A stretch of 64,000 bases of DNA from Cohaesibacter sp. (GTDB taxonomy: Bacteria; Pseudomonadota; Alphaproteobacteria; Rhizobiales; Cohaesibacteraceae), in assembly GCA_025800145.1 (NCBI GenBank), contig JAOXSH010000017.1, forward strand, positions 16,419-80,418. The letters are read 5' to 3'. This document shows positions 8,140 to 17,113 of the stretch, piece by piece. The notes beneath the pieces were generated by a model that was not told where the DNA came from, made no database searches, and saw only the letters and a list, made by a program, of their open reading frames with translations. Positions within the stretch are counted from its first letter, which is position 1; each line of letters begins with the position of its first letter. Made by a program: the position numbers and the translations under genes.

Positions 8140-9480
8140 CTATATGTCCCAAGAGCGGCATTTGCGGTCAATGGTTTTGCGAGAGACGCCCAAGCGGCGG
8201 GCGGCTTCTGCTCTGTTGCCATTACAGGCTTGCAGGGTATCGAGAATATGGCGTCGCTCGACTGCTGCCAGCGTATCGGTTTCTGTGAGGGCTGATGGAA
8301 TTTCCAGTCCATATTCCAGATCATCATGGATCATGGAGCGCTCGATATGATTTCTCAATTCGCGGACATTTCCCGGCCATTCATAGCGCAAGAATTTTGT
8401 TCTGACTGCGCTGGTAATTTCAGGCGGAGCAATATTGAAATCCTTCTTCATTTGATCAAGAAAGACTTCGGTCAAATCCATGATATCTGCGGGGCGATCT
8501 TTGAGAGGGGGCAAATGCAGGTTCAGGACATTGAGGCGATAATATAAATCGCGCCGAAAAGAACCTTCCTCTACCATTGGTTCCAGATGTTTGGTTGTGG
8601 CAAAAATGAAGCGGATATCCAGAGGAATGTCTCGACTTGCGCCAATTGGTCTGACCCTTTGTGCTTCGATCACCTTTAATAGCGCAATTTGTGCTTGGGT
8701 TGAGAGTTCGTCCACATCGTCCAAAAACAGACTGCCCCCTTGTGCAGATAGCAGCAGGCCTTCTTTTTGTCCGTGGCCTTGCGCATAATGTGCTGCTCTG
8801 CCAAAGAGATCTTCTTCAAAGGTTTCCACGGCACCGGATGCGCAGGATAAATAGACAAAAGGCTTGTCTGCCCTGTCTGAGATGGCGTGTAACATGCGCG
8901 CGGCCACTTCTTTGCCGACGCCAGATTCGCCCGTGATAAGAACATTGGATGGAATATTGGCAAAACGTTGGAGCTTGTCCTTGACTTCTGCAATCTGCGG
9001 GGACGAGCCGACCAATTGATCTTGCTGGCGCAGAATATTGGGGCCTGCCTGTAATTCATGACGCAATAGATTGTTTTCGCGGCGCAGGGCTGCATTATCC
9101 AGCGAGCGCGAGACGGCGTTTAAAATCTGGTTGGCTCGAAAGGGTTTGATTAGAAAATCAACAGCCCCTGCACGCAAGGCCTCAATCACGGTCTCCAATT
9201 CTGCATAAGCCGTTATTAAAATGGCATCGGAGAATAAGCCGATTTCGCGTTGCTCTTGTAACCAGTCAATGCCGCTTAATCCGGGCATGATATTGTCCAG
9301 AATAACCAGATCAAATTGTTCCTGATCCAGTTTGTCTGTTGCCTCCTTGGCATTGGCAGCTTCTTGCACCATGTGGCAATGCATCTTCAATGTTTTGACC
9401 AAAAAATTTCGCATTCCCGGCTCGTCATCGACCACCAAAATTCGAGCATTTTGTAAAGAAGAGGAAAAAGGACTGGTCAT
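8140..9480 (-). CDS. NtrC-like response regulator (REC-AAA+-Fis HTH) lacking the GAFTGA loop
   Basis: A 446-residue regulator. The REC domain has the acidic pair in VVDDE, phospho-acceptor D62 (LDNIMPG) and K112. The AAA+ domain has Walker A GESGVGKE (184-191), Walker B GGSLFLDDVDEL, the arginine-finger region FRRDLYYRLNVLNLHLPPL, and YEWPGNVRELRNH. The C-terminal Fis-type helix-turn-helix is GNRAEAARRLGVSRKTIDRK. Where sigma-54 activators carry GAFTGA, this protein reads RAAHYAQGHG (residues 228-237). The motif contacts sigma-54, so this one may act with sigma-70 or as a repressor, as described for some NtrC/HupR-type alphaproteobacterial proteins. It heads the transcription unit with the histidine kinase. 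Confidence 0.9.
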   Translation of the reverse strand: MTSPFSSSLQNARILVVDDEPGMRNFLVKTLKMHCHMVQEAANAKEATDKLDQEQFDLVILDNIMPGLSGIDWLQEQREIGLFSDAILITAYAELETVIEALRAGAVDFLIKPFRANQILNAVSRSLDNAALRRENNLLRHELQAGPNILRQQDQLVGSSPQIAEVKDKLQRFANIPSNVLITGESGVGKEVAARMLHAISDRADKPFVYLSCASGAVETFEEDLFGRAAHYAQGHGQKEGLLLSAQGGSLFLDDVDELSTQAQIALLKVIEAQRVRPIGASRDIPLDIRFIFATTKHLEPMVEEGSFRRDLYYRLNVLNLHLPPLKDRPADIMDLTEVFLDQMKKDFNIAPPEITSAVRTKFLRYEWPGNVRELRNHIERSMIHDDLEYGLEIPSALTETDTLAAVERRHILDTLQACNGNRAEAARRLGVSRKTIDRKCRSWDI

Positions 9481-9934
9481 GGGGTTATATGCATTGGCTT
9501 ATTTGGAAGATGTTTTCTTTGATTGTGGCATAGTCTATCGCTTTTGATGAAGCTTTTTATCACATCGTGCCAAAGCCCGGTGACTGCTTTTTCCATAGCA
9601 GCCCTGAATTGCCTTACTTTGAAAAGCCTTTCGAGCGGTAAAATTTCTCTTTGTTCTTTTTATGTTCTTATTTCATTTCGCCCTTTTGGGCTTTTTTGCT
9701 GTTCTGTTTTCTTTAAAAGCTGCAATTTGGAGAACAAATTCGTTTTGGGGGCTCTTTCGGGAGTGTCTTGTTCGAAAGGTGAATTTTGAACCGGATTGTT
9801 TTTTTAAAGTCCATAAGCTGCAATTGTTGGCTGATCGCTTCGTCTCTATCTAACAATCAGGAAAGTTTGGCAAATCATGGGACCAGTGTGTGATTTGTTC
9901 TCTTGCTTCTTTGAGACTATTTTGGGAGATCGGC
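9481..9934. other. Gene-free region between the divergent regulator and sulfate-reduction genes
   Basis: About 450 bp, T-rich on the + strand, with no frame resembling a protein. It must hold the promoters of the leftward two-component genes and of the rightward cys operon. I see no siroheme synthase (cysG) gene here, although related genomes often place one directly upstream of DUF2849. Confidence 0.5.
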
Positions 9935-10237
9935 ATGTTTGTTGTTACCGGCAATCGGTTGTTGGACGGAATTGTTGTCTTTCTGGCGCCTGCTATGCGC
10001 TGGGATGAGAATTTGCAGCAAGCGCGTTGTTATGAAGAGCAAGCAGAGGCCGAGGCCGCGCTTGAGGGGCAGCACAATCAAGGGGTCATTGATTTGGCTG
10101 TGATTGGCGTCAGCCGTACCAAGGAAGACGCGCCTTTGGTTGCGGATCGATTGCGCGAGCGCATTCGGGCGGATGGTCCGACCATTGAGCCATTTGAAGG
10201 CTTGTCGCTTTCCAAGACATTTGATCAGGCCAGCTGA
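9935..10237 (+). CDS. DUF2849 protein of the sulfate-reduction operon
   Basis: A 100-residue protein beginning MFVVTGNRLLDGIVVFL and matching the small DUF2849 proteins that accompany cysI in alphaproteobacteria. The start at 9935 is chosen over an ATG at 9890 because GGGAG lies 8 bases before it and the family begins there. It is first in a tight operon (26 bp before cysI). Its biochemical role is unknown; the fixed neighbourhood suggests assistance to the sulfite reductase or its siroheme. It contains no cysteine in place to bind metal. Confidence 0.85.
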   Translation: MFVVTGNRLLDGIVVFLAPAMRWDENLQQARCYEEQAEAEAALEGQHNQGVIDLAVIGVSRTKEDAPLVADRLRERIRADGPTIEPFEGLSLSKTFDQAS

Positions 10238-10263
10238 TTGCCGGCACGCATAGGAGAAGTGTA

Positions 10264-11928
10264 ATGTATCGCTATGATGAGTTTGATGCAGACTTTGTGC
10301 GCCAGCGTGTGGCACAGTTTCGCAATCAGGTCGAGCGCCGTTTGTCCGGCGAATTGACCGAAGACCAGTTCAAGCCATTGCGTTTGATGAATGGTCTTTA
10401 TTTGCAGCTTCATGCCTATATGCTGCGTGTTGCCATTCCCTATGGGACGCTCAATAGCCGTCAAATGCATAAGCTGGCTGACATTGCGACCAAATATGAC
10501 CGGGGCTATGGCCATTTCACCACCCGTCAGAATTTGCAATATAACTGGCCGAGTTTGAAGGATACGCCAGATATTTTGGAAGAATTGGCGGATGTGGAAA
10601 TGCACGCCATTCAAACGTCGGGCAACTGCATTCGCAATGTGACCACCGATCACTTTGCCGGGGCGGCACATGACGAGATTGCTGATCCCAGAGTGTATGC
10701 GGAGATCATTCGCCAATGGTCCAGCTTGCATCCAGAATTTACGTTTCTGCCGCGCAAGTTTAAAATTGCCATCAATGGGGCGCGGGCGGACCGTGCGGCC
10801 ATTCAGGTACATGATATCGGACTGCAATTGGTTGAGCGCGCTGCTGGTGGCGTTGGTTTTGCGGTTTATGTCGGTGGCGGGCAGGGGCGTACCCCGATGA
10901 TTGCCAAGAAGGTTGCAGACTCAATCGCAGAAGAGGATATCCTGAGCTATCTGGAAGCGATCTTGCGTGTTTATAACCGCTATGGTCGCCGGGATAACAA
11001 ATATAAGGCCCGTATCAAGATTTTGGTGCATGAGACCGGCTTGGAAGAGCTGAAAAGTGCGATTGAAGCAGAATGGGCCAATATCAAGGATAGTGTTCTG
11101 AAGGTGCCTCAGTCCGAGATTGACCGGATCAATGACTATTTCGCTATGCCATCTTTGAAAGAAGATGGGGAGGGAGCGTCCAAGCTTGCACTCACACGGG
11201 CGCAAGATGCTGGCTTTAGCCAGTGGGTGAGCCAAAATACCTTTGCCCATAAAGTGAAAGATCATGTCTGCGTGACCATTTCCCTAAAGCCCGTCGGTGG
11301 CGTGCCGGGCGATGCAACGGACAAACAAATGCATGTGGTGGCTGATTTGGGCGCGCAATATGGTTATGATGAGCTGCGCATTTCCCATGAGCAAAACATC
11401 ATTTTGCCCCATGTGGCCAAGTCTGATCTCTATCCGCTGTATCAGGCTTTGGTGACGGCTGATCTGGCAGAAGCCAATGCCGGTCTTGTGACCGATATCA
11501 TTGCCTGCCCGGGTCTTGATTATTGTGCTTTGGCCAATGCCCGCTCCATCCCGATTTCGCAAGATATTTCCAATCGTCTTGGAGCGATTGAGCGGCAAAA
11601 GGATATTGGTGCCTTGAAAATCAAGATTTCCGGCTGCATCAATGCCTGTGGGCACCATCATGTTGGACATATCGGTATTCTTGGTGTGGATCGTAAAGGC
11701 GAAGAACTTTATCAAATCACGCTTGGCGGATCGGCGGATGAGAATACCTCTATTGGGGCTATTCTTGGGCGTGGATTTCCTGCGGAGGAAGTCACGGATG
11801 CCATTGAAAAGGTGATTGATACCTATCTTGGTTTGCGTCTCTCTGAGGATGAGCCGTTTATTGATGCCTATCGCCGGGTTGGACCTGCGCCTTTTAAAGA
11901 AGCGCTTTATCCGGCAAAAGCGGCATAA
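10264..11928 (+). CDS. cysI: Sulfite reductase, hemoprotein (NirA/CysI family)
   Basis: A 554-residue cytoplasmic siroheme and 4Fe-4S enzyme reducing sulfite to sulfide in cysteine biosynthesis. It has two ferredoxin-like halves (LHAYMLRVAIPYGTL, then YGHFTTRQNLQYNWP). The cluster and siroheme ligands are C415 and C421 (CPGLDYC) and C458 and C462 (CINAC), the CX5C...CX3C pattern of the family. The position in a cys operon with an APS reductase argues for sulfite over nitrite as substrate. The reductant partner is not encoded here; ferredoxin or an NADPH flavoprotein elsewhere must serve. It ends 18 bp before cysH. Confidence 0.93.
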   Translation: MYRYDEFDADFVRQRVAQFRNQVERRLSGELTEDQFKPLRLMNGLYLQLHAYMLRVAIPYGTLNSRQMHKLADIATKYDRGYGHFTTRQNLQYNWPSLKDTPDILEELADVEMHAIQTSGNCIRNVTTDHFAGAAHDEIADPRVYAEIIRQWSSLHPEFTFLPRKFKIAINGARADRAAIQVHDIGLQLVERAAGGVGFAVYVGGGQGRTPMIAKKVADSIAEEDILSYLEAILRVYNRYGRRDNKYKARIKILVHETGLEELKSAIEAEWANIKDSVLKVPQSEIDRINDYFAMPSLKEDGEGASKLALTRAQDAGFSQWVSQNTFAHKVKDHVCVTISLKPVGGVPGDATDKQMHVVADLGAQYGYDELRISHEQNIILPHVAKSDLYPLYQALVTADLAEANAGLVTDIIACPGLDYCALANARSIPISQDISNRLGAIERQKDIGALKIKISGCINACGHHHVGHIGILGVDRKGEELYQITLGGSADENTSIGAILGRGFPAEEVTDAIEKVIDTYLGLRLSEDEPFIDAYRRVGPAPFKEALYPAKAA

Positions 11929-11946
11929 TGGGAAAGGCATTGGACC

Positions 11947-12675
11947 ATGTCAGGACCATTAGAAGCAAAAGTCAGCCAGTTGAGTGAGGATGAACTTGCG
12001 GCGTTGAATGCCGATTTTGAAGGCAAATCGCCTCAAGCTATCTTGCAATGGCTGTCAGATCATCAGGACCGTACAGGTGGGCCGGTGCCGCTTGTTTCCA
12101 GTTTTGGAGCAGATAGTGTTGTCTTGTTGCATCTGATGTCTGGAATCAATGCTGGTTATCCGATTCTGTTCGTTGATACGCGCAAGCATTTTGATGAGAC
12201 GCTTGCCTATCGCGATCAGATTGAGACGCAATTTGGCTTGACCAATTTGCGCTCCATTTCGCCAGATCCGGCCAAGCTGAAAGCAGCAGACCCCTTTGGG
12301 GCGCTGTGGATGCGTGATGCAGACGCCTGTTGTGATATGCGCAAAACCGTGCCGCTTGATTTGGCTATGGATGGTTATGTTGGCTGGATTACCGGACGCA
12401 AGCGCTATCAGACAGCAGAGCGTGCCACGATGGCAATTTTTGAACATGACAAAGGCAAGCTCAAGGTCAATCCGTTGGCCAATTGGTTGGCCAAGGATGT
12501 GGCGGACTATGTGAGCAATCACAGCTTGCCGGGGCATCCGCTTATTCCAAAAGGCTTTTTATCCATTGGATGCGCACCTTGCACCAGTCCTGTCAAAGAG
12601 GGTGAAGATGCACGGGCCGGACGTTGGAAAGGTCAGGACAAAACAGAATGCGGCCTGCATGTGGCCAAGGGGTAA
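11947..12675 (+). CDS. cysH: Adenylyl-sulfate reductase (CysH, iron-sulfur type)
   Basis: A 242-residue PAPS/APS reductase. The PP-loop-like SSFGADSVVLLHLM binds the nucleotide, followed by FVDTRKHFDETL and TGRKRYQT. Paired cysteines in ACCDMRK and IGCAPCTSP supply the 4Fe-4S cluster of the APS-specific type, and the catalytic cysteine is in the C-terminal ECGLH. It converts activated sulfate to sulfite for CysI. It sits 18 bp behind cysI and 11 bp before the DUF934 gene. The sulfurylase genes (cysD/N) are not in the window. Confidence 0.93.
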   Translation: MSGPLEAKVSQLSEDELAALNADFEGKSPQAILQWLSDHQDRTGGPVPLVSSFGADSVVLLHLMSGINAGYPILFVDTRKHFDETLAYRDQIETQFGLTNLRSISPDPAKLKAADPFGALWMRDADACCDMRKTVPLDLAMDGYVGWITGRKRYQTAERATMAIFEHDKGKLKVNPLANWLAKDVADYVSNHSLPGHPLIPKGFLSIGCAPCTSPVKEGEDARAGRWKGQDKTECGLHVAKG

Positions 12676-12686
12676 AATGGGGTGAA

Positions 12687-13229
12687 ATGATGACGGATCA
12701 AAGCAAACAGGGTGCTGAAGCCACTCTTTATAGGCCACATGCTTTTCATATTGATGACTGGCAGATATTGGATAGTGAAGCCGCTTTGCCCACGAATGGC
12801 TCCTATTTTTTGGGGCTGGAGCGGGCTTTGGACTTATTGGCCAATGGCACGCTGTCTTTTAAGCTGGGTGTGATTGTCGATGCCGGAGAGGATGTCACCT
12901 TGCTTGGTGATTATCTGGATCAGATTGCCTCTATTGCCGTGCATTTTCCGGCCTTTTCCGATGGGCGTGCCTTCTCTTCTGCGCGCTTGCTGGCAGAGCG
13001 TTATGCTTATCGAGGAGAGGTGCGGGCCACGGGTGCCTATATTCTTGATCAAATGCCAATGCTGGTGCGTTGTGGTGTGAGCGCCTTTGATGTGCAAGAT
13101 CCCAATGTTCGGGCCGGCCTGGAGCGTGGCGATTGGCCGGATGTGACCAATTATTATCAGCCAACGGGCAATGATGAGCAATTGGTTAACAATCCTCGCC
13201 CATGGCTTCGTCGCTCTGTTGGGTTATGA
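12687..13229 (+). CDS. DUF934 family protein of the sulfate-reduction operon
   Basis: A 180-residue protein of the DUF934 family, regularly found at the end of alphaproteobacterial cysI-cysH operons. It has a conserved core GVIVDAGEDVTLLGDYL, then FPAFSDGRAFSSARLL and RGEVRATGAYILDQMPML, and ends in a PNYYQP-like segment (NYYQPTGND). The ATG at 12687 follows a GGGGTGA ribosome-binding site; the frame opens further upstream inside cysH without a good site. No enzyme activity is established; a role in sulfite reduction is inferred from neighbourhood. A strong terminator follows directly. Confidence 0.88.
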   Translation: MMTDQSKQGAEATLYRPHAFHIDDWQILDSEAALPTNGSYFLGLERALDLLANGTLSFKLGVIVDAGEDVTLLGDYLDQIASIAVHFPAFSDGRAFSSARLLAERYAYRGEVRATGAYILDQMPMLVRCGVSAFDVQDPNVRAGLERGDWPDVTNYYQPTGNDEQLVNNPRPWLRRSVGL

Positions 13230-13255
13230 AAAGGGCGCTTTAAGCGCCCTTTTGT
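13229..13255 (+). terminator. Rho-independent terminator of the cys operon
   Basis: A near-perfect stem, AAAGGGCGCTT paired with AAGCGCCCTTT, begins just behind the DUF934 stop codon and runs into T residues. It also separates the convergent moeA gene. Confidence 0.85.
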
Positions 13256-13266
13256 CTGTTCGTGCT

Positions 13267-14472
13267 TTACAGAATCAGGATTTTGCAGCGCTCTCCTTGC
13301 TTTGCCGCTGGTGCAAAGGGGGGGCGGATAATGAGGCAATCGGCATCTGCAAAGCGGGCCATCATGGCGCTGTCCTGTTTTGAAAAAGGATGGGCGATCC
13401 ATTGATCGCTTTGCTCGTCTTTTTGCAATTTTGCGCGCAGATAATCCTGTCTTTGGTCATTTTCTGGCAGATCACTTGCCAATGTCACTCTATGGCTTGG
13501 TTGGGGTTCGCTTTGGCCCAACATGGCGCGGATGAGTGGAGACAGGAAAATATGCGCGCAGACCATGGAAGAAACCGGATTGCCGGGCAGACCAATCACT
13601 TGCATCGAGCCGATTTTGCCTGCCATCAAAGGTTTGCCGGGTCGCATGGCAATGCGCCAGAAGTTTAGATCCATGCCTGCTTCTTTTAAAACATCCTGCA
13701 CCAGATCGTGATCGCCGACTGATGCGCCGCCAATGGTGACCAAAATGTCAGCGCCCCAATCTTGCGCCTCTTGGATTTTGGCCGCTATCTCGGCTTTGTT
13801 GTCTTTGGCAATGCCAAGATTGAGGGTTTGTGCCCCCAGCTGTTCTGCTTGTCCTGCAACGCCGAAATTGTTGGATGAAATGATCTGGTCTTGCGCAGGT
13901 GTTGCTCCGGGCGGGACCAATTCATCACCGGTTGCCAAAATGGCCACTTTAGGCTTTGTCAAAACCGGGATATGGGCATAATTCATAGAGGCGGCGAGGG
14001 CGACTTTGCGTGGGGTCAGACTGCTACCTTTTTCAAGGGTGATTTCCCCTTCTTTAAAATCCAACCCGGCAGGACGAATGAATTGGCCCTTTTTGACCGG
14101 CTCCAGCACATTGACGAAGGCACCGTCGCGTTCTGCATTTTCCTGAATGAGAATGGCATCAGCCCCTTGCGGTACAGGGGCGCCGGTAAAAATGCGCACC
14201 GCTTCCCAATTATGGATCTCATCGGGGAAAGAATGTCCGGCTGGCACTTCACCAACCACTTGCAGCTTTGTGGGAAGTTCCCTGATATTGTCGCTTTTAA
14301 CCGCATAGCCATCCATGGCGGATGCATCAAAAGGGGGCTGGTTGCGGTTGGCTTTCAGATCTTGCGCCAAAGTGCGACCAACTGCTTTTGAAAGGGAGAC
14401 GTTTTCGGCCTTTGTCTTTGTTACGCCTTTAAGCAAGCTTTCTAATGCGTCTTCCACTTTCATCAGGGCCAT
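13267..14472 (-). CDS. moeA: Molybdopterin molybdotransferase
   Basis: A 401-residue cytoplasmic enzyme that inserts molybdate into adenylylated molybdopterin. Family signatures are PPFDASAMDGYAVKS, IFTGAPVPQGADAILIQE, a MoCF-like core VAILATGDELVPPG and GGASVGDHDLV, and LPGNPVSS. The C-terminal domain IV ends ADCLIIRPP. It is last in the minus-strand group trpD-trpC-moaC-moeA, 48 bp behind moaC. In many Hyphomicrobiales lexA follows; here the cys operon lies convergent instead. The product serves molybdoenzymes such as the FdhF/YdeP-like protein at 1.5-3.8 kb. Confidence 0.94.
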   Translation of the reverse strand: MALMKVEDALESLLKGVTKTKAENVSLSKAVGRTLAQDLKANRNQPPFDASAMDGYAVKSDNIRELPTKLQVVGEVPAGHSFPDEIHNWEAVRIFTGAPVPQGADAILIQENAERDGAFVNVLEPVKKGQFIRPAGLDFKEGEITLEKGSSLTPRKVALAASMNYAHIPVLTKPKVAILATGDELVPPGATPAQDQIISSNNFGVAGQAEQLGAQTLNLGIAKDNKAEIAAKIQEAQDWGADILVTIGGASVGDHDLVQDVLKEAGMDLNFWRIAMRPGKPLMAGKIGSMQVIGLPGNPVSSMVCAHIFLSPLIRAMLGQSEPQPSHRVTLASDLPENDQRQDYLRAKLQKDEQSDQWIAHPFSKQDSAMMARFADADCLIIRPPFAPAAKQGERCKILIL

Positions 14473-14520
14473 GGATAGGTGCCTTTCTTTTGATGATCAT
14501 GCATTGTTGTGAGACGGATT

Positions 14521-15006
14521 TTATGGCTCCGCCTTCCAATGTCCGGATTTGCCGCCGGTCTTTTCCAAAAGGCGAATGTCTTTAAGGATCATGCCTTTGT
14601 CGGCGGCTTTTGCCATGTCATAAATGGTCAGACAGGCAACAGAGGCGGCGGTCAGCGCTTCCATTTCGACGCCTGTCTGGCCGCTCACCTTGGCCATGGC
14701 TGTGATGGTAAGGCCGGGGAGATCAGGGTCGGCTTCGATATCGATTGAGACCTTGCTCAGACCCAATGGATGGCAGAGTGGGATCAGCTCATGGGTACGT
14801 TTTGCAGCCATGATGCCAGCGATGCGGGCAGTTGCCAATACATCGCCTTTCTTGGCATTGCCAGACAGGATCAGATCCAGCGTTTCGCGTTTCATTTGCA
14901 CGGCCCCCTGGGCAAAGGCGGTGCGGGTGGTTTGCTCTTTTTGTGAGACATCGACCATATTGGCCGCGCCGGTTTCGTCCAGATGGGTGAGGCGGTCTTG
15001 CGTCAC
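14521..15006 (-). CDS. moaC: Cyclic pyranopterin monophosphate synthase
   Basis: A 161-residue enzyme of the second half-reaction of cyclic pyranopterin formation in molybdenum-cofactor synthesis. Visible family motifs: [40 protein letters not shown] with the conserved histidine, and [12 protein letters not shown] followed by DMAKAADK. The GTG at 15006 is preferred because GAAGGAG lies 8 bases upstream; a TTG 24 bases earlier only extends through this site. It sits between trpC (98 bp) and moaE-independent moeA, the standard order in Hyphomicrobiales. Confidence 0.93.
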   Translation of the reverse strand: MTQDRLTHLDETGAANMVDVSQKEQTTRTAFAQGAVQMKRETLDLILSGNAKKGDVLATARIAGIMAAKRTHELIPLCHPLGLSKVSIDIEADPDLPGLTITAMAKVSGQTGVEMEALTAASVACLTIYDMAKAADKGMILKDIRLLEKTGGKSGHWKAEP

Positions 15007-15104
15007 GGTTGTTGCTCCTTCAATGGGCAAATGTCATTGGGTGTTTATGCCCTTTTATGCGGCTCTTGCCCTTGCTTTGGGTCAAATCCTATCCGTGATG
15101 GCAC

Positions 15105-15905
15105 TCAAAGCCCCAAAAGAGAGCGAGTGGCCTGTTCCACATCCTGTTGACGCATTAGACTTTCCCCAATCAGGAATGTGTTGATGTCGGCTTTTGTGGA
15201 GAGCCGCTTCAAATCATCGGGGGTGAAGAGGCCGCTTTCGCCGACTAGCAGCTTGTCGTCTGGCACATATTGGGCCAGATCCAGACTTGTTTGTAGGCTG
15301 GTTTCAAAGGTTTTGAGATTGCGATTGTTGATGCCAAGCAAAGGAGAGTTCAGGCAGGCAAGGGCGCGATCCAGCTCTTGCTTGTCATGCACTTCGATCA
15401 AGACATCCATGCCCAGTTCAAAGGCGGTCTCTTCCAGCACTGTTGCCTCTTCATCGGTAACTGATGCCATGATGATGAGAATGCAATCGGCCCCCCAAGC
15501 TCTTGCCTCAAAGACTTGATAGGGCAGATAGAGAAAGTCCTTGCGCAGGGCTGGCAGGCTTACCTCGTTGCGGGCTGCAATCAAAAAATCCGGGTGACCC
15601 AGAAAACTTGGGCTGTCGGTCAGAACGGACAAACAGGCGGCGCCGCCTTTCTCATAGGCTTGGGCCAGATGGGAGGGATTAAAGTCTTCGCGAATCAAGC
15701 CTTTGGAAGGACTGGCTTTTTTGATTTCGGCAATCAGGGCATAATGTCCTGCATCGACTTTGGCCTTTAAGGCCTTATAGAAGCCGCGCGGGGTGTCATC
15801 CTGATCCGCAATTTTTGCTTTCAGATCCGCAAAAGAGACCTTGGCTTGAGCTGCCTTGACTTCTTCACGTTTGTAAAGTTCGATTTTTTTCAGAATGTCG
15901 GCCAT
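15105..15905 (-). CDS. trpC: Indole-3-glycerol phosphate synthase
   Basis: A 266-residue (beta/alpha)8 enzyme closing the indole ring in tryptophan synthesis. Motifs: [20 protein letters not shown] (phosphate and catalytic lysine), [35 protein letters not shown], and [12 protein letters not shown] with LIGESLMR. It is a stand-alone TrpC, with no TrpF fusion. It lies 55 bp behind trpD and is probably co-transcribed with it and with moaC-moeA. Confidence 0.94.
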   Translation of the reverse strand: MADILKKIELYKREEVKAAQAKVSFADLKAKIADQDDTPRGFYKALKAKVDAGHYALIAEIKKASPSKGLIREDFNPSHLAQAYEKGGAACLSVLTDSPSFLGHPDFLIAARNEVSLPALRKDFLYLPYQVFEARAWGADCILIIMASVTDEEATVLEETAFELGMDVLIEVHDKQELDRALACLNSPLLGINNRNLKTFETSLQTSLDLAQYVPDDKLLVGESGLFTPDDLKRLSTKADINTFLIGESLMRQQDVEQATRSLLGL

Positions 15906-15960
15906 GGGATCCGTTTGCGCTTCTTTGTGTGTTGTTCAGACGTTTTCGATGGGCTGGGAT

Positions 15961-16977
15961 TTATGTCTGATTGGAGACCTGCACCAGATTTTCCAGAGCT
16001 TTTTGGGCCGCTCCGCTGTCAATGGTTTCCTGCGCCATCGCAATGCCATCGCGATAGGTGTCAACCTTGTCACCAATCAAAAGGCCTGCGGCGGCATTCA
16101 TCACGACAATATTTCGATAAGGGCCTGCTTCGCCAGATAGTACAGCGCGCAGAGCAAGGGCATTCTCATCGCCGGTACCACCGCGAATGTCGTCCAGTGT
16201 GGCCTCTGGCATATCAACATCTTTGGGTGAAAGAGTGAATTGGGTGATCTCGCCATCTTTTAGCTGGATGATCTGGCTTTCGCCAGTGATGGAAATCTCG
16301 TCCAGTCCGCTTGCACCATGAACAATCCATGCCATATCTGACTTGAGATTTTGCAGGGTTTGGGCAAAGGGCATCAGCCAATGGGGGTCAAAAACACCGA
16401 TCAATTGGCGTTTGACACCCGCTGGGTTGGAAAGGGGGCCGAGCAGATTGAAAATGGTTCTGATGCCCATTTCCACCCGCGAGGGGCCGACAAAGCGCAT
16501 GGCGGCATGATGATTGGGTGCAAACATGAAACCAATATTGGCGTCACGGATACAGCGGGCAACGCCATCGCTGTTCTGTGCCAGATCAACCCCAAGACTG
16601 GTGAGAACATCTCCAGAGCCTGAAAGGGAGGACAGGGCCTTGTTGCCATGTTTGGCGACAGGGATGCCAGCGCCTGCCATGACCATGGCCGCACATGTGG
16701 AAATGTTATAGGTTTTGGTGCCTGTGCCGCCTGTACCGACAATATCAACGGCATTGGCAGGGGCTTCAACCGTTGACATTTTGGCGCGCATTTGTGAGAC
16801 CGCGCCGGTTATTTCCTCAACTGTTTCGCCACGCAGGCGCAAGGCCATCAAAAAAGCCCCGATCTGGCTTGGTGTTGCCTTGCCGGACATGATGATGTCA
16901 AAAGCCTTGGCTGCCTCGCTTTGGGAGAGGGAAGCGCCATCGGCGATTTTTGCCAAAAAGGGTTTCATTTCATCCAT
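15961..16977 (-). CDS. trpD: Anthranilate phosphoribosyltransferase
   Basis: A 338-residue enzyme joining anthranilate with PRPP. The PRPP-binding glycine motif is [17 protein letters not shown], followed by [20 protein letters not shown], the [20 protein letters not shown] anthranilate-binding segment, and [12 protein letters not shown]. The start at 16977 has AGAGAGC upstream. It follows a terminator behind ppiD, so it should start a new transcript. No trpG or trpE is nearby; the amidotransferase step is encoded elsewhere. Confidence 0.94.
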   Translation of the reverse strand: MDEMKPFLAKIADGASLSQSEAAKAFDIIMSGKATPSQIGAFLMALRLRGETVEEITGAVSQMRAKMSTVEAPANAVDIVGTGGTGTKTYNISTCAAMVMAGAGIPVAKHGNKALSSLSGSGDVLTSLGVDLAQNSDGVARCIRDANIGFMFAPNHHAAMRFVGPSRVEMGIRTIFNLLGPLSNPAGVKRQLIGVFDPHWLMPFAQTLQNLKSDMAWIVHGASGLDEISITGESQIIQLKDGEITQFTLSPKDVDMPEATLDDIRGGTGDENALALRAVLSGEAGPYRNIVVMNAAAGLLIGDKVDTYRDGIAMAQETIDSGAAQKALENLVQVSNQT

Positions 16978-17060
16978 GATGCTCTCTGCCTGCCGGATTG
17001 TTTTTTGATCGTTTCTTTAGGAGCCTATGTCCTAGTCAAGATGTACAAAATTCTGGATAA

Positions 17061-17087
17061 AAAGAAAGCCCAAAACGGGCTTTCTTG
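17061..17087 (-). terminator. Terminator behind ppiD
   Basis: AGAAAGCCC and GGGCTTTCT pair around a five-base loop; on the minus strand the stem is followed by TTTTTATCC. It ends the ppiD transcript before trpD. Confidence 0.75.
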
Positions 17088-17113
17088 CTTGTTGAAATTT
17101 TGAATTGATCCAA

